This document shows, piece after piece, positions 39,654-53,180 of a stretch of 64,000 bases of DNA. Below the pieces are notes generated by a model, which worked only from the letters and a program-made list of their open reading frames with translations, ran no database searches and was not told where the DNA came from. A program made the translations under genes and the position numbers. The stretch covers positions 949,198 to 1,013,197 of the forward strand of contig CAKKTE020000347.1 in assembly GCA_920105625.2 (NCBI GenBank), written 5' to 3'. The DNA is from Clusia tigrina (lineage: Eukaryota > Arthropoda > Insecta > Diptera > Clusiidae). Each line of letters begins with the position of its first letter. Position 1 is the first letter of the stretch.

Positions 39654-41012
39654 TTGCAACATACAAATGCTTGTAACTTTTTACTGGAGCGTCATAAAAA
39701 ATTGAAATTTTGTAACAATAAAGACCTCGAGGCTCTTGTCAATTTAAGCTGTCGCTCAAAGCTATGCTACCCTTGGGTCCCAAATCAAGCAATTATAAAA
39801 CTTGAAATGGCCCTAACTTCTATACGTTACGTCCTAAACCTGTCAAAGTTTGCAACATACAAATGCTTGTAACTTTTTATTGGAGCGTCATAAAACCTTG
39901 AAATTTTGTAACAATAAAGTACTCGAGCCTCTTGCCAATTTAAGCTATCGCTTAAAGCTATGCTACCCTTGAGTCCCAAATCAAACACTGATAAAACTTC
40001 AAATAGCCCTAACTTCTATACGGTACGTTCTACACCTGTCAAAGTATGTAACATACAAATGCTTGTAACTTTTTACTGGAGCTTCCTAAAACCTTGAAAT
40101 TTTGTAACAATAAAGTACTCGAGCCTCTTGTCAATTTAAGCTATCGCTCAAAGCTATGCTAACCTTGAGTCCCAAATCAAACACTTATAAAACTTCAAAT
40201 GGCCGTAACTTCTATACGGTACGTCCTACACCTATCAAAGTTTGCAACATACAAATGCTTGTAACTTTTTACTCGAGCGTCATAAAACCTTGAAATTTTG
40301 TAACAATATAGTATTCGAGCCTCTTATCGCACAAAGCTATGCTACCCTTGAGTCCCAAATCAAACACTGCTAAAATTTCAAATGGCCCTAACTTCTATAC
40401 GGTACGTCCTACACCTATCAAAGTTTGCAACATACAAATGCTAGTAACTTTTTACTGGAGCGTCATAAAATCTTGATATTTTGTAACAATAAAGTACTCG
40501 AGCCTCTTGTCAATTTAAGCTATCGCTCAAAGCTATGCTACCCTTGAGTCCCAAATCAAACACTGATAAAACTTCAAAAAGCCCTAACTTCTATACGGTA
40601 CGTTCTACACCTGTCAAAGTATGTAACATACAAATGCTTGTAACTTTTTACTGGAGCTTCCTAAAACCTTGAAATTTTGTAACAATAAAGTACTCGAGCC
40701 TCTTGTCAATTTAAGCTATCGCTCAAAGCTATGCTACCCTTGAGTCCCAAATCAAACACTGATAAAACTTCAAATGGCCGTAACTTCTATACGGTACGTC
40801 CTACACCTATCAAAGTTTGCAACATACAAATGCTTGTAACTTTTTACTCGAGCGTCATAAAATCTTGATATTTTGAAACAATAAAGTACTCGAGCCTCTT
40901 GTCAATTTAAGCTATCGCTCAAAGCTATGCTACCCTTGAGTCCCAAATTAAACACTGATAAAATTTCAAATGGCCCTAACTTCTGTACGGTACGTCCTAC
41001 ACCTATCAAAGT
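39654..41012 (+). repeat. 7-monomer higher-order repeat with 13-bp deletion, copy 1 (1,359 bp)
   Basis: The unit is 7 x 196 minus 13 bp. The 13-bp deletion (cctcttatcgcac instead of cctcttgtc...ctatcgcac) lies near 40,325. The subtype order is aaaaaattg with aaacttgaaatgg, tattggagcg, gcttcctaaaacc, ctcgagcg with the deletion, ctagtaac with cttgatatttt, gcttcctaaaacc, and ctcgagcg joined to cttgatatttt. The same order recurs from about 43,375 and from 44,722. Copy 1 has private changes such as gaggctctt and tatacgttacg. Confidence 0.87.
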
Positions 41013-43374
41013 TTGCAACATACAAATGCTTGTAACTTTTTACTGGAGCGTCATAAAAAATTGAAATTTTGTAACAATAAAGACCTCGAGCCTCTTGTCA
41101 ATTTAAGCTGTCGCTCAAAGCTATGCTACCCTTGGGTCCCAAATCAAGCAATTATAAAACTTGAAATGGCCCTAACTTCTATACGGTACGTCCTAAACCT
41201 GTCAAAGTTTGCAACATACAAATGCTTGTAACTTTTTATTGGAGCGTCATAAAACTTTGAAATTTTGTAACAATAAAGTACTCGAGCCTCTTGCCAATTT
41301 AAGCTATCGCTTAAAGCTATGCTACCCTTGAGTCCCAAATCAAAAACTGATAAAACTTCAAATAGCCCTAACTTCTATACGGTACGTTCTACACCTGTCA
41401 AAGTATGTAACATACAAATGCTTGTAACTTTTTACTGGAGCTTCCTAAAACCTTGAAATTTTGTAACAATAAAGTACTCGAGCCTCTTGTCAATTTAAGC
41501 TATCGCTCAAAGCTATGCTAACCTTGAGTCCCAAATCAAACACTTATAAAACTTCAAATGGCCCTAACTTCTATACGGTACGTCCTACACCTATCAAAGT
41601 TGGCAACATACAAATGCTTGTAACTTTTTACTGGAGCGTCATAAAACCTTGAAATTTTGTAACAATAAAGTACTCGAGCCTCTTGTCAATTTAAGCTATC
41701 GCTCAAAGCTATGCTACCCTGGAGTCCCAAATCAAACACTGATACAATTTCAAATGGCCCTAACTTCTATACGGTACGTCCTCCACCTACCAAATTTGCA
41801 ACATACAAATGCTAGTAACTTTTTACTGGAGCGTCATAAAACCTTGAAATTTTGTAACAAAAAAGACCTCGAGCCTCTTGTCAATTTAAGCTGTCGCTCA
41901 AAGCTATGCTACCCTTGGGTCCCAAATCAAACACTGCTAAAATTTCAAATGGCCCTAACTTCTATACGGTACGTCCTACACCTATTAAAGTTTGCAACAT
42001 ACAAATGCTAGTAACTTTTTACTGGAGCGTCATAAAATCTTGATATTTTGTAACAATAAAGTACTCGAGCCTCTTGTCAATTTAAGCTATCGCTCAAAGC
42101 TATGCTACCCTTGAGTCCCAAATTAAACACTGATAAAATTTCAAATGGCCCTAACTTCTGTACGGTACGTCCTACACCTATCAAAGTTGGCAACATACAA
42201 ATGCTTGTAACTTTTTACTGGAGCGTCATAAAACCTTGAAATTTTGTAACAATAAAGTACTCGAGCCTCTTGTCAATTTAAGCTATCGCTCAAAGCTATG
42301 CTACCCTGGAGTCCCAAATCAAACACTGATACAATTTCAAATGGCCCTAACTTCTATACGGTACGTCCTACACCTACCAAATTTGCAACATACAAATGCT
42401 AGTAACTTTTTACTGGAGCGTCATAAAACCTTGAAATTTTGTAACAATAAAGTACTCGAGCCTCTTGTCAATTTAAGCTATCGCTCAAAGCTATGCTACC
42501 CTTGAGTCCCAAATTAAACACTGATAAAATTTCAAATGGCCCTAACTTCTGTACGGTACGTCCTACACCTATCAAAGTTTGCAACATACAAATGCTTGTA
42601 ACTTTTTACTGGAGCGTCATAAAAAATTGAAATTTTGTAACAATAAAGACCTCGAGCCTCTTGTCAATTTAAGCTGTCGCTCAAAGCTATGCTACCCTTG
42701 GGTCCCAAATCAAGCAATTATAAAACTTGAAATGGCCCTAACTTCTATACGGTACGTCCTAAACCTGTCAAAGTTTGCAACATACAAATGCTTGTAACTT
42801 TTTATTGGAGCGTCATAAAACTTTGAAATTTTGTAACAATAAAGTACTCGAGCCTCTTGCCAATTTAAGCTATCGCTTAAAGCTATGCTACCCTTGAGTC
42901 CCAAATCAAACACTGATAAAACTTCAAATAGCCCTAACTTCTATACGGTACGTTCTACACCTGTCAAAGTATGTAACATACAAATGCTTGTAACTTTTTA
43001 CTGGAGCTTCCTAAAACCTTGAAATTTTGTAACAATAAAGTACTCGAGCCTCTTGTCAATTTAAGCTATCGCTCAAAGCTATGCTAACCTTGAGTCCCAA
43101 ATCGAACAATGATAAAACTTCAAATGGCCCTAACTTCTATACGGTACGTCCTAAACCTATCAAAGTTTGCAACATACAAATGCTTGCAACTTTTTATTGG
43201 AGCGTCATAAAACCTTGAAATTTTGTAAAAATAAAGTACTCGTTCCTCTTGCCAATTTAAGCTATCGCTCAAAGCTATTCTACCCTTGAGTCCCAAATCA
43301 AACACTGATAAAACTTCAAATGGCCCTAACTTCTATAAGGTACGTCCTACACCTATCAAAGTATGTAGCATACA
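41013..43374 (+). repeat. Alternate-tail relatives of the 7-monomer unit
   Basis: From 41,013 the first monomers match the 7-monomer unit. From about 41,600 the order switches to ccctggagtccc monomers with gatacaattt, each followed by a monomer start shortened by 1 bp (ctaccaaatttgc). The stretch 41,013-42,500 matches 46,081-47,570 at offset 5,068. From 42,579 the unit starts again, then switches near 43,100 to a taaaaataaag / cgttcctctt type monomer that is also found at 50,147, 52,108 and 53,479. Confidence 0.83.
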
Positions 43375-44721
43375 AATGCTTGTAACTTTTTACTGGAGCG
43401 TCATAAAAAATTGAAATTTTGTAACAATAAAGACCTCGAGCCTCTTGTCAATTTAAGCTGTCGCTCAAAGCTATGCTACCCTTGGGTCCCAAATCAAGCA
43501 ATTATAAAACTTGAAATGGCCCTAACTTCTATACGGTACGTCCTAAAAATGTCAAAGTTTGCAACATACAAATGCTTGTAACTTTTTATTGGAGCGTCAT
43601 AAAACTTTGAAATTTTGTAACAATAAAGTACTCGAGCCTCTTGCCAATTTAAGCTATCGCTTAAAGCTATGCTACCCTTGAGTCCCAAATCAAACACTGA
43701 TAAAACTTCAAATAGCCCTAACTTCTATACGGTACGTTCTACACCTGTCAAAGTATGTAACATACAAATGCCTGTAACTTTTTACTGGAGCTTCCTAAAA
43801 CCTTGAAATTTTGTAACAATAAAGTACTCGAGCCTCTTGTCAATTTAAGCTATCGCTCAAAGCTATGCTAACCTTGAGCCCCAAATCAAACACTTATAAA
43901 ACTTCAAATGGCCGTAACTTCTATACGGTACGTCCTACACCTATCAAAGTTTGCAACATACAAATGCTTGTAACTTTTTACTCGAGCGTCATAAAACCTT
44001 GAAATTTTGTAACAATATAGTATTCGAGCCTCTTATCGCACAAAGCTATGCTACCCTTGAGTCCCAAATCAAACACTGCTAAAATTTCAAATGGCCCTAA
44101 CTTCTATACGGTACGTCCTACACCTATCAAAGTTTGCAACATACAAATGCTAGTAACTTTTTACTGGAGCGTCATAAAATCTTGATATTTTGTAACAATA
44201 AAGTACTCGAGCCTCTTGTCAATTTAAGCTATCGCTCAAAGCTATGCTACCCTTGAGTCCCAAATCAAACACTGATAAAACTTCAAATAGCCCTAACTTC
44301 TATACGGTACGTTCTACACCTGTCAAAGTATGTAACATACAAATGCTTGTAACTTTTTACTGGAGCTTCCTAAAACCTTGAAATTTTGTAACTATAAAGT
44401 ACTCGAGCCTCTTGTCAATTTAAGCTATCGCTCAAAGCTATGCTACCCTTGAGTCCCAAATCAAACACTGATAAAACTTCAAATGGCCGTAACTTCTATA
44501 CGGTACGTCCTACACCTATCAAAGTTTGCAACATACAAATGCTTGTAACTTTTTACTCGAGCGTCATAAAATCTTGATATTTTGAAACAATAAAGTACTC
44601 GAGCCTCTTGTCAATTTAAGCTATCGCTCAAAGCTATGCTACCCTTGAGTCCCAAATTAAACACTGATAAAATTTCAAATGGCCCTAACTTCTGTACGGT
44701 ACGTCCTACACCTATCAAAGT
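43375..44721 (+). repeat. 7-monomer higher-order repeat with 13-bp deletion, copy 2
   Basis: This matches 44,722-46,080 at offset 1,359 bp. The 13-bp deletion junction is at about 44,034. Both copies share the change cctaaaaatgtcaaag, which the unit starting at 46,081 lacks (cctaaacctgtcaaag). Its first bases (tatgtagcata) come from the preceding subtype, so the left edge is a recombination junction. Private changes include catacaaatgcctg near 43,770 and gagcccc near 43,878. Confidence 0.88.
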
Positions 44722-46080
44722 TTGCAACATACAAATGCTTGTAACTTTTTACTGGAGCGTCATAAAAAATTGAAATTTTGTAACAATAAAGACCTCGAGC
44801 CTCTTGTCAATTTAAGCTGTCGCTCAAAGCTATGCTACCCTTGGGTCCCAAATCAAGCAATTATAAAACTTGAAATGGCCCTAACTTCTATACGGTACGT
44901 CCTAAAAATGTCAAAGTTTGCAACATACAAATGCTTGTAACTTTTTATTGGAGCGTCATAAAACTTTGAAATTTTGTAACAATAAAGTACTCGAGCCTCT
45001 TGCCAATTTAAGCTATCGCTTAAAGCTATGCTACCCTTGAGTCCCAAATCAAACACTGATAAAACTTCAAATAGCCCTAACTTCTATACGGTACGTTCTA
45101 CACCTGTCAAAGTATGTAACATACAAATGCTTGTAACTTTTTACTGGAGCTTCCTAAAACCTTGAAATTTTGTAACAATAAAGTACTCGAGCCTCTTGTC
45201 AATTTAAGCTATCGCTCAAAGCTATGCTAACCTTGAGTCCCAAATCAAACACTTATAAAACTTCAAATGGCCGTAACTTCTATACGGTACGTCCTACACC
45301 TATCAAAGTTTGCAACATACAAATGCTTGTAACTTTTTACTCGAGCGTCATAAAACCTTGAAATTTTGTAACAATATAGTATTCGAGCCTCTTATCGCAC
45401 AAAGCTATGCTACCCTTGAGTCCCAAATCAAACACTGCTAGAATTTCAAATGGCCCTAACTTCTATACGGTACGTCCTACACCTATCAAAGTTTGCAACA
45501 TACAAATGCTAGTAACTTTTTACTGGAGCGTCATAAAATCTTGATATTTTGTAACAATAAAGTACTCGAGCCTCTTGTCAATTTAAGCTATCGCTCAAAG
45601 CTATGCTACCCTTGAGTCCCAAATCAAACACTGATAAAACTTCAAATAGCCCTAACTTCTATACGGTACGTTCTACACCTGTCAAAGTATGTAACATACA
45701 AATGCTTGTAACTTTTTACTGGAGCTTCCTAAAACCTTGAAATTTTGTAACTATAAAGTACTCGAGCCTCTTGTCAATTTAAGCTATCGCTCAAAGCTAT
45801 GCTACCCTTGAGTCCCAAATCAAACACTGATAAAACTTCAAATGGCCGTAACTTCTATACGGTACGTCCTACACCTATCAAAGTTTGCAACATACAAATG
45901 CTTGTAACTTTTTACTCGAGCGTCATAAAATCTTGATATTTTGAAACAATAAAGTACTCGAGCCTCTTGTCAATTTAAGCTATCGCTCAAAGCTATGCTA
46001 CCCTTGAGTCCCAAATTAAACACTGATAAAATTTCAAATGGCCCTAACTTCTGTACGGTACGTCCTACACCTATCAAAGT
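44722..46080 (+). repeat. 7-monomer higher-order repeat with 13-bp deletion, copy 3
   Basis: This is the third copy, with the deletion junction at about 45,393. It shares gtaactataaag (near 45,750) with copy 2 (near 44,390), and cttgatattttgaaac with copies 1 and 2. It has a private gctagaattt near 45,438. After it the array starts the unit once more at 46,081 and then takes the alternate tail. Confidence 0.88.
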
Positions 46081-47303
46081 TTGCAACATACAAATGCTTG
46101 TAACTTTTTACTGGAGCGTCATAAAAAATTGAAATTTTGTAACAATAAAGACCTCGAGCCTCTTGTCAATTTAAGCTGTCGCTCAAAGCTATGCTACCCT
46201 TGGGTCCCAAATCAAGCAATTATAAAACTTGAAATGGCCCTAACTTCTATACGGTACGTCCTAAACCTGTCAAAGTTTGCAACATACAAATGCTTGTAAC
46301 TTTTTATTGGAGCGTCATAAAACTTTGAAATTTTGTAACAATAAAGTACTCGAGCCTCTTGCCAATTTAAGCTATCGCTTAAAGCTATGCTACCCTTGAG
46401 TCCCAAATCAAACACTGATAAAACTTCAAATAGCCCTAACTTCTATACGGTACGTTCTACACCTGTCAAAGTATGTAACATACAAATGCTTGTAACTTTT
46501 TACTGGAGCTTCCTAAAACCTTGAAATTTTGTAACAATAAAGTACTCGAGCCTCTTGTCAATTTAAGCTATCGCTCAAAGCTATGCTAACCTTGAGTCCC
46601 AAATCAAACACTTATAAAACTTCAAATGGCCCTAACTTCTATACGGTACGTCCTACACCTATCAAAGTTGGCAACATACAAATGCTTGTAACTTTTTACT
46701 GGAGCGTCATAAAACCTTGAAATTTTGTAACAATAAAGTACTCGAGCCTCTTGTCAATTTAAGCTATCGCTCAAAGCTATGCTACCCTGGAGTCCCAAAT
46801 CAAACACTGATACAATTTCAAATGGCCCTAACTTCTATACGGTACGTCCTCCACCTACCAAATTTGCAACATACAAATGCTAGTAACTTTTTACTGGAGC
46901 GTCATAAAACCTTGAAATTTTGTAACAAAAAAGACCTCGAGCCTCTTGTCAATTTAAGCTGTCGCTCAAAGCTATGCTACCCTTGGGTCCCAAATCAAAC
47001 ACTGCTAAAATTTCAAATGGCCCTAACTTCTATACGGTACGTCCTACACCTATTAAAGTTTGCAACATACAAATGCTAGTAACTTTTTACTGGAGCGTCA
47101 TAAAATCTTGATATTTTGTAACAATAAAGTACTCGAGCCTCTTGTCAATTTAAGCTATCGCTCAAAGCTATGCTACCCTTGAGTCCCAAATTAAACACTG
47201 ATAAAATTTCAAATGGCCCTAACTTCTGTACGGTACGTCCTACACCTATCAAAGTTGGCAACATACAAATGCTTGTAACTTTTTACTGGAGCGTCATAAA
47301 ACC
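46081..47303 (+). repeat. Alternate-tail unit, copy of 41,013-42,235
   Basis: The constant offset of 5,068 bp to 41,013-42,235 holds across several private markers: the ccctggagtccc monomers, the ctccacctaccaaatttgc start near 46,850, and gtaacaaaaaagacc near 46,925. The match includes very rare variants, so it is a recent copy and not an independent arrangement. Confidence 0.88.
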
Positions 47304-48570
47304 TTGAAATTTTGTAACAATAAAGTACTCGAGCCTCTTGTCAATTTAAGCTATCGCTCAAAGCTATGCTACCCTGGAGTCCCAAATCAAACACTGATAC
47401 AATTTCAAATGGCCCTAACTTCTATACGGTACGTCCTACACCTACCAAATTTGCAACATACAAATGCTAGTAACTTTTTACTGGAGCGTCATAAAACCTT
47501 GAAATTTTGTAACAATAAAGACCTCGAGCCTCTTGTCAATTTAAGCTGTCGCTCAAAGCTATGCTACCCTTGGGTCCCAAATCAAACAATTATAAAACTT
47601 CAAATGACCCTAACTTCTATACGGTACGTCCTACACATATCAAAGTTTGCAACATACAAATGCTTGTAACTTTTTACTGGAGCGTCATAAAACCTTGAAA
47701 TTTTGTAACAATAAAGTACTCGAGCCTCTTGTCAATTTAAGCTATCGCACAAAGCTATGCTACCCTTGAATCCCAAATCAAACACTGCTAAAATTTCAAA
47801 TGGCCCAGACTTCTATACGGTACGTCCTACACCTATCAAAGTTTGCAACATACAAATGCTTGTAACTTTTTACTGAAGCGTCATAAAACATTGAAATTTT
47901 GTAACAATAAAGTACTCGAGCCTCTTGTCAATTTAAGCTATCGCTCAAAGCTTTGCTACCTTTGAGTCCCGAATCAAACACTGATAAAACTTCAAATGGC
48001 CCTAAGTTCTATACGGTACGTCCTAAACCTATCAAAGTTTGCAACATACAAATGCTTGTAACTTTTTATAGGAGCGTCATAAAACCTTGAAATTTTGTAA
48101 CAATAAAGTACTCGAGCCTCTTGCCAATTTAAGCTATCGCTCAAAGCTATGCTACCCTTGAGTCCCAAATCAAACACTGATAAAACTTCAAATGGCCCTA
48201 ACTTCTATACGGTACGTCCTACACCTATCAAAGTTTGTAACATACAAATGCTTGTAACTTTTTACTGGAGCGTCATAAAACCTTGAAATTTTGTAACAAT
48301 AAAGTACTCGAGCCTCTTGTGAATTTAAGCTATCGCTCAAAGCTATGCTACCCTCGAGTTCCAAATCGAACAATGATAAAACTTCAAATGGCCCTAACTT
48401 CTATACGGTACGTCCTAAACCTATCAAAGTTTGCAACATACAAATGCTTGTAACTTTTTATTGGAGCGTCATAAAAGCTTGAAATTTTGTAAAAATAAAG
48501 TACTCGAGCCTCTTGCCAATTTAAGCTATCGCTCAAAGCTATGCTACCCTTGAGTCCCAAATCAAACACT
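47304..48570 (+). repeat. Segment duplicated at 56,708-57,970
   Basis: The offset is 9,404 bp, falling to 9,401 after a 3-bp deletion in the far copy (gcctctcaattcaagc near 57,718). Shared rare markers are caaatgacccta, cacatatcaaag, cttgaatccc, ggcccagactt, actgaagcg, gagtcccgaatc and ccctcgagttcc. A private 1-bp change here is tataggagcg near 48,069. Confidence 0.88.
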
Positions 48571-49300
48571 GATAAAACTTCAAATGGCCCTAACTTCTAT
48601 AAGGTACGTCCTACACCTATCAAAGTATGTAGCATACAAATGCTTGTAACTTTTTACTGGAGCGTCATAAAACCTTGTAATTTTCTAACAATAAAGTACT
48701 CGAGCTTCTTCTCAATTTAAGCTATCGCTCAAAGCTATGCTAACCTTGAGTCCCAAAACAAACACTTATAAAACTTCAAATGGCCCTAACTTCTATACGG
48801 TACGTCCTACACCTATCATAGTTGGCAACATACAAATGCTTGTAACTTTTTACTGGAGCGTCATAAAACCTTGAAATTTTGTAACAATAAAGACCTCGAG
48901 CCTCTTGTCAATTAAGCTGTCGCTCAAAGCTATGCTACTCTTGGGTCCCAAATCAAACAATGATAAAACTTCAAATGGCCCTAGCTTCTATACGGTACGT
49001 CCTACACCTATCAAAGTTTGCAACATAAAAATGCTTGTAACTTTTTACTGGAGCGTCATAAAACCTTGAAATTTTGTAACAATAAAGTACTCGAGCCTCT
49101 TGTCAATTTAAGCTATCGCATAAAGCTATGCTACCCTTGAGTCCCAAATCAAACACTGCTAAGATTTCAAATGGCCCTACCTTCTATACGGAACGTCCTA
49201 CACATATCAAAGTTTGCAACATAAAAATGCTTGTAACTTTTTACTGGAGCGTCATAAAACCTTGAAATTTTGTAACAATAAAGACCTCGAGCCTCTTGTC
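48571..49300 (+). repeat. Segment shared with about 59,990-60,490
   Basis: The markers caacataaaaatgc, tcgcataaagc, gctaagatttc, ccctaccttc and tacatcctacatc occur in the same order at about 60,180-60,560, offset about 11,164 bp. The 48,571-48,830 part instead has a cttgtaattttc/gagcttctt monomer and a ggcaacata monomer. A single-base private change is tacggaacgtcc near 49,190. Confidence 0.82.
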
Positions 49301-51260
49301 AATTTAACCTATCGCTCAAAGCTATGCTACCCTTGAGTCCCAAATCGAACAATGATAAAACTTCAAATGGCCCTAACTTCTATACGGTACATCCTACATC
49401 TATCAAAGTTTGCAACATACAAATGCTTGTAACTTTTTACTGGAGCGTCATAAAACCTTGAAATTTTGTAACAATAAAGTACTCGAGCCTCTTCTCAATT
49501 TAAGCTATCGCTCAAAGCTATGCTACCCTTGAGTCCCAAATCAAACACTGATAAAACTTCAAATGGCCGTAACTTCTATACGGTACGTCCTACACCTATC
49601 AAAGTTTGCAACATACAAATGCTTGTAACTTTTTACTCGAGCGTCATAAAACCTTGAAATTTTGTAACAATATAGTATTCGAGCCTCTTGTCAATTTAAG
49701 CTATCGCTCAAAGCTATGCTAACCTTGAGTCCCAAATCAAAAACTGATAAAACTTCAAATGGCCCTAACTTCTATACGGTACGTCCTACACCTATCAAAG
49801 TTGGCAACATAGAAGTGCTTGTAACTTTTTACTGGAGCGTCATAAAACCTTGAAATTTTGTAACAATAAAGTACAAGAGCCTCTTGTCAATTTAAGCTAT
49901 CGCTGAAAGCTATGATACCCTTGAGTCCCAAATCAAACACTGATAAAATTTCAAATATCCCTAACTTCTATACGGTACGTCCTACAGCTATCAAAGTTTG
50001 CAACATACAAATGCTTGTAACTTTTTACTGGAGCGTTATAAAACCTTGCAATTTTGTAACAATAAAGACCTCGAGCCTCTTGTCAATTTAACCTATCGCT
50101 CAAAGCTATGCTACCCTTGAGTTCCAAATCGAACAATGATAAAACTTCAAATGGCCCTAACTTCTATACGGTACGTCCTAAACCTATCAAAGTTTGCAAC
50201 ATACAAATGCTTGCAACTTTTTATTGGAGCGTCATAAAACCTTGAAATTTTGTAAAAATAAAGTACTCGTTCCTCTTGCCAATTTAAGCTATCGCTCAAA
50301 GCTATGCTACCCTTGGGTCCCAAATCAAACAATGATAAAACTTCAAATGGCCCTAACTTCTATAAGGTACGTCCTACACCTATCAAAGTATGTAGCATAC
50401 AAATGCTTGTAACTTTTTACTGGAGCGTCATAAAACCTTGTAATTTTCTAACAATAAAGTACTCGAGCTTCTTGTCAATTTAAGCTATCTCTCAAAGCTA
50501 TGCTAACCTTGAGTCCCAAATCAAACACTTATAAAACTTCAAATGGCCCTAACTTCTATACGGTACGTCCTACACCTATCAAAGTTTGCAACATAAAAAT
50601 GCTTGTAACTTTTTACTGGAGCGTCATAAAACCTTGAAATTTTGTAACAATAAAGACCTCGAGCCTCTTGTCAATTAAGCTGTCGCTCAAAGCTATGCTA
50701 CCCTTGGGTCCCAAATCAAACAATGATAAAACTTCAAATCGCCCCAGCTTCTATACGGTACGTCCTACACCTATCAAAGTTTGCAACATAAAAATGCTTG
50801 TAACTTTTTACTGGAGCGTCATAAAACCTTGAAAATTTGTAACAATAAAGTACTCGAGCCTCTTGTCAATTTAAGCTATCGCACAAAGCTATGCTACCCT
50901 TGAGTCCCAAATCAAACACTGCTAAAATTTCAAATGGCCCTAGCTTCTATACGGTACGTCCTACACCTATCAAAGTTTTCCAACATAAAAATGCTTGTAA
51001 CTTTTTACTGGAGCGTCATAAAACCTTGAAATTTTGTAACAATAAAGACCTCGAGCCTCTTGTCAAATTTCACCTATCGCTCAAAGCTATGCTACCCTTG
51101 AGTCCCAATTCGAACAATGATAAAACTTCAAATGTCCCTAACTTCTATACGGTACGTCCTACACCTATCAAAGTTTGCAACATACAAATGCTTGTAACTT
51201 TTTACTGGAGCGTCATGAAACCTTGAAATTTTGTAACAATAAAGTACTCGAGCCTCTTCT
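49301..51260 (+). repeat. 10-monomer (1,961-bp) higher-order repeat, copy 1
   Basis: This matches the following segment at offset 1,961 bp (10 monomers plus 1 bp). Markers are tagaagtgc, gtacaagagcc, gctgaaagctatgatacc, caaatatccc, cttgcaattttg, cgttcctcttgcc and aaatcgccccagc. It includes two 1-bp insertions, gttttcc near 50,977 and gtcaaatttcac near 51,066. At about 50,300 one monomer differs from its partner (gggtcccaaatcaaacaatg against gagtcccaaatcaaacactg), which looks like a local conversion tract. Confidence 0.85.
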
Positions 51261-53180
51261 CAATTTAAGCTATCGCTCAAAGCTGTGCTACCCTTGAGTC
51301 CCAAATCGAACAATGATAAAACTTCAAATGGCCCTAACTTCTATACGGTACATCCTACACCTATCAAAGTTTTCAACATAGAAGTGCTTGTAACTTTTTA
51401 CTGGAGCGTCATAAAACCTTGAAATTTTGTAACAATAAAGTACTCGAGCCTCTTCTCAATTTAAGCTATCGCTCAAAGCTATGCTACCCTTGAGTCCCAA
51501 ATCAAACACTGATAAAACTTCAAATGGCCGTAACTTCTATACGGTACGTCCTACACCTATCAAAGTTTGCAACATACAAATGCTTGTAACTTTTTACTCG
51601 AGCGTCATAAAACCTTGAAATTTTGTAACAATATAGTATTCGAGCCTCTTGTCAATTTAAGCTATCGCTCAAAGCTATGCTAACCTTGAGTCCCAAATCA
51701 AAAACTGATAAAACTTCAAATGGCCCTAACTTCTATACGGTACGTCCTACACCTATCAAAGTTGGCAACATAGAAGTGCTTGTAACTTTTTACTGGAGCG
51801 TCATAAAACCTTGAAATTTTGTAACAATAAAGTACAAGAGCCTCTTGTCAATTTAAGCTATCGCTGAAAGCTATGATACCCTTGAGTCCCAAATCAAACA
51901 CTGATAAAATTTCAAATATCCCTAACTTCTATACGGTACGTCCTACAGCTATCAAAGTTTGCAACATACAAATGCTTGTAACTTTTTACTGGAGCGTTAT
52001 AAAACCTTGCAATTTTGTAACAATAAAGACCTCGAGCCTCTTGTCAATTTAACCTATCGCTCAAAGCTATGCTACCCTTGAGTTCCAAATCGAACAATGA
52101 TAAAACTTCAAATGGCCCTAACTTCTATACGGTACGTCCTAAACCTATCAAAGTTTGCAACATACAAATGCTTGCAACTTTTTATTGGAGCGTCATAAAA
52201 CCTTGAAATTTTGTAAAAATAAAGTACTCGTTCCTCTTGCCAATTTAAGCTATCGCTCAAAGCTATGCTACCCTTGAGTCCCAAATCAAACACTGATAAA
52301 ACTTCAAATGGCCCTAACTTCTATAAGGTACGTCCTACACCTATCAAAGTATGTAGCATACAAATGCTTGTAACTTTTTACTGGAGCGTCATAAAACCTT
52401 GTAATTTTCTAACAATAAAGTACTCGAGCTTCTTGTCAATTTAAGCTATCTCTCAAAGCTATGCTAACCTTGAGTCCCAAATCAAACACTTATAAAACTT
52501 CAAATGGCCCTAACTTCTATACGGTACGTCCTACACCTATCAAAGTTTGCAACATAAAAATGCTTGTAACTTTTTACTGGAGCGTCATAAAACCTTGAAA
52601 TTTTGTAACAATAAAGACCTCGAGCCTCTTGTCAATTAAGCTGTCGCTCAAAGCTATGCTACCCTTGGGTCCCAAATCAAACAATGATAAAACTTCAAAT
52701 CGCCCCAGCTTCTATACGGTACGTCCTACACCTATCAAAGTTTGCAACATAAAAATGCTTGTAACTTTTTACTGGAGCGTCATAAAACCTTGAAATTTTG
52801 TAACAATAAAGACCTCGAGCCTCTTGTCAATTTCACCTATCGCTCAAAGCTATGCTACCCTTGAGTCCCAATTCGAACAATGATAAAACTTCAAATGTCC
52901 CTAACTTCTATACGGTACGTCCTAAACCTATCAAAGTTTGCAACATACAAATGCTTGTAACTTTTTACTGGAGCGTCATGAAACCTTGAAATTTTGTAAC
53001 AATAAAGTACTCGAGCCTCTTCTCAATTTAAGCTATCGCTCAAAGCTATGCTACCCTTGAGTCCCAAATCGAACAATGATAAAACTTCAAATGGCCCTAA
53101 CTTCTATACGGTACATCCTACACCTATCAAAGTTTTCAACATAGAAGTGCTTGTAACTTTTTACTGGAGCGTCATAAAAC
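51261..53180 (+). repeat. 10-monomer family, copy 2 with a missing monomer
   Basis: Copy 2 follows copy 1 at offset 1,961 bp up to about 52,740. The gaaaatttg/gcacaaag/gctaaaattt monomer present in copy 1 (about 50,785-50,980) is then absent. Beyond that point the offset is about 1,763 bp. Copy 3 keeps that monomer, so its loss is private to copy 2. Confidence 0.83.

Noticed and set aside
47950..47975. A CENP-B box (nTTCGnnnnAnnCGGGn) on either strand
   Set aside because: The nearest matches, tattcgagcctcttg on the + strand and gtcccgaatcaaacac read on the minus strand, each lack one half of the conserved bases. No full match was seen.
50891..51226. A 111-codon + strand frame
   Set aside because: It is produced by two nearby 1-bp insertions (gttttcc and gtcaaatttcac) in satellite monomers; the duplicate copy without them has no such frame.
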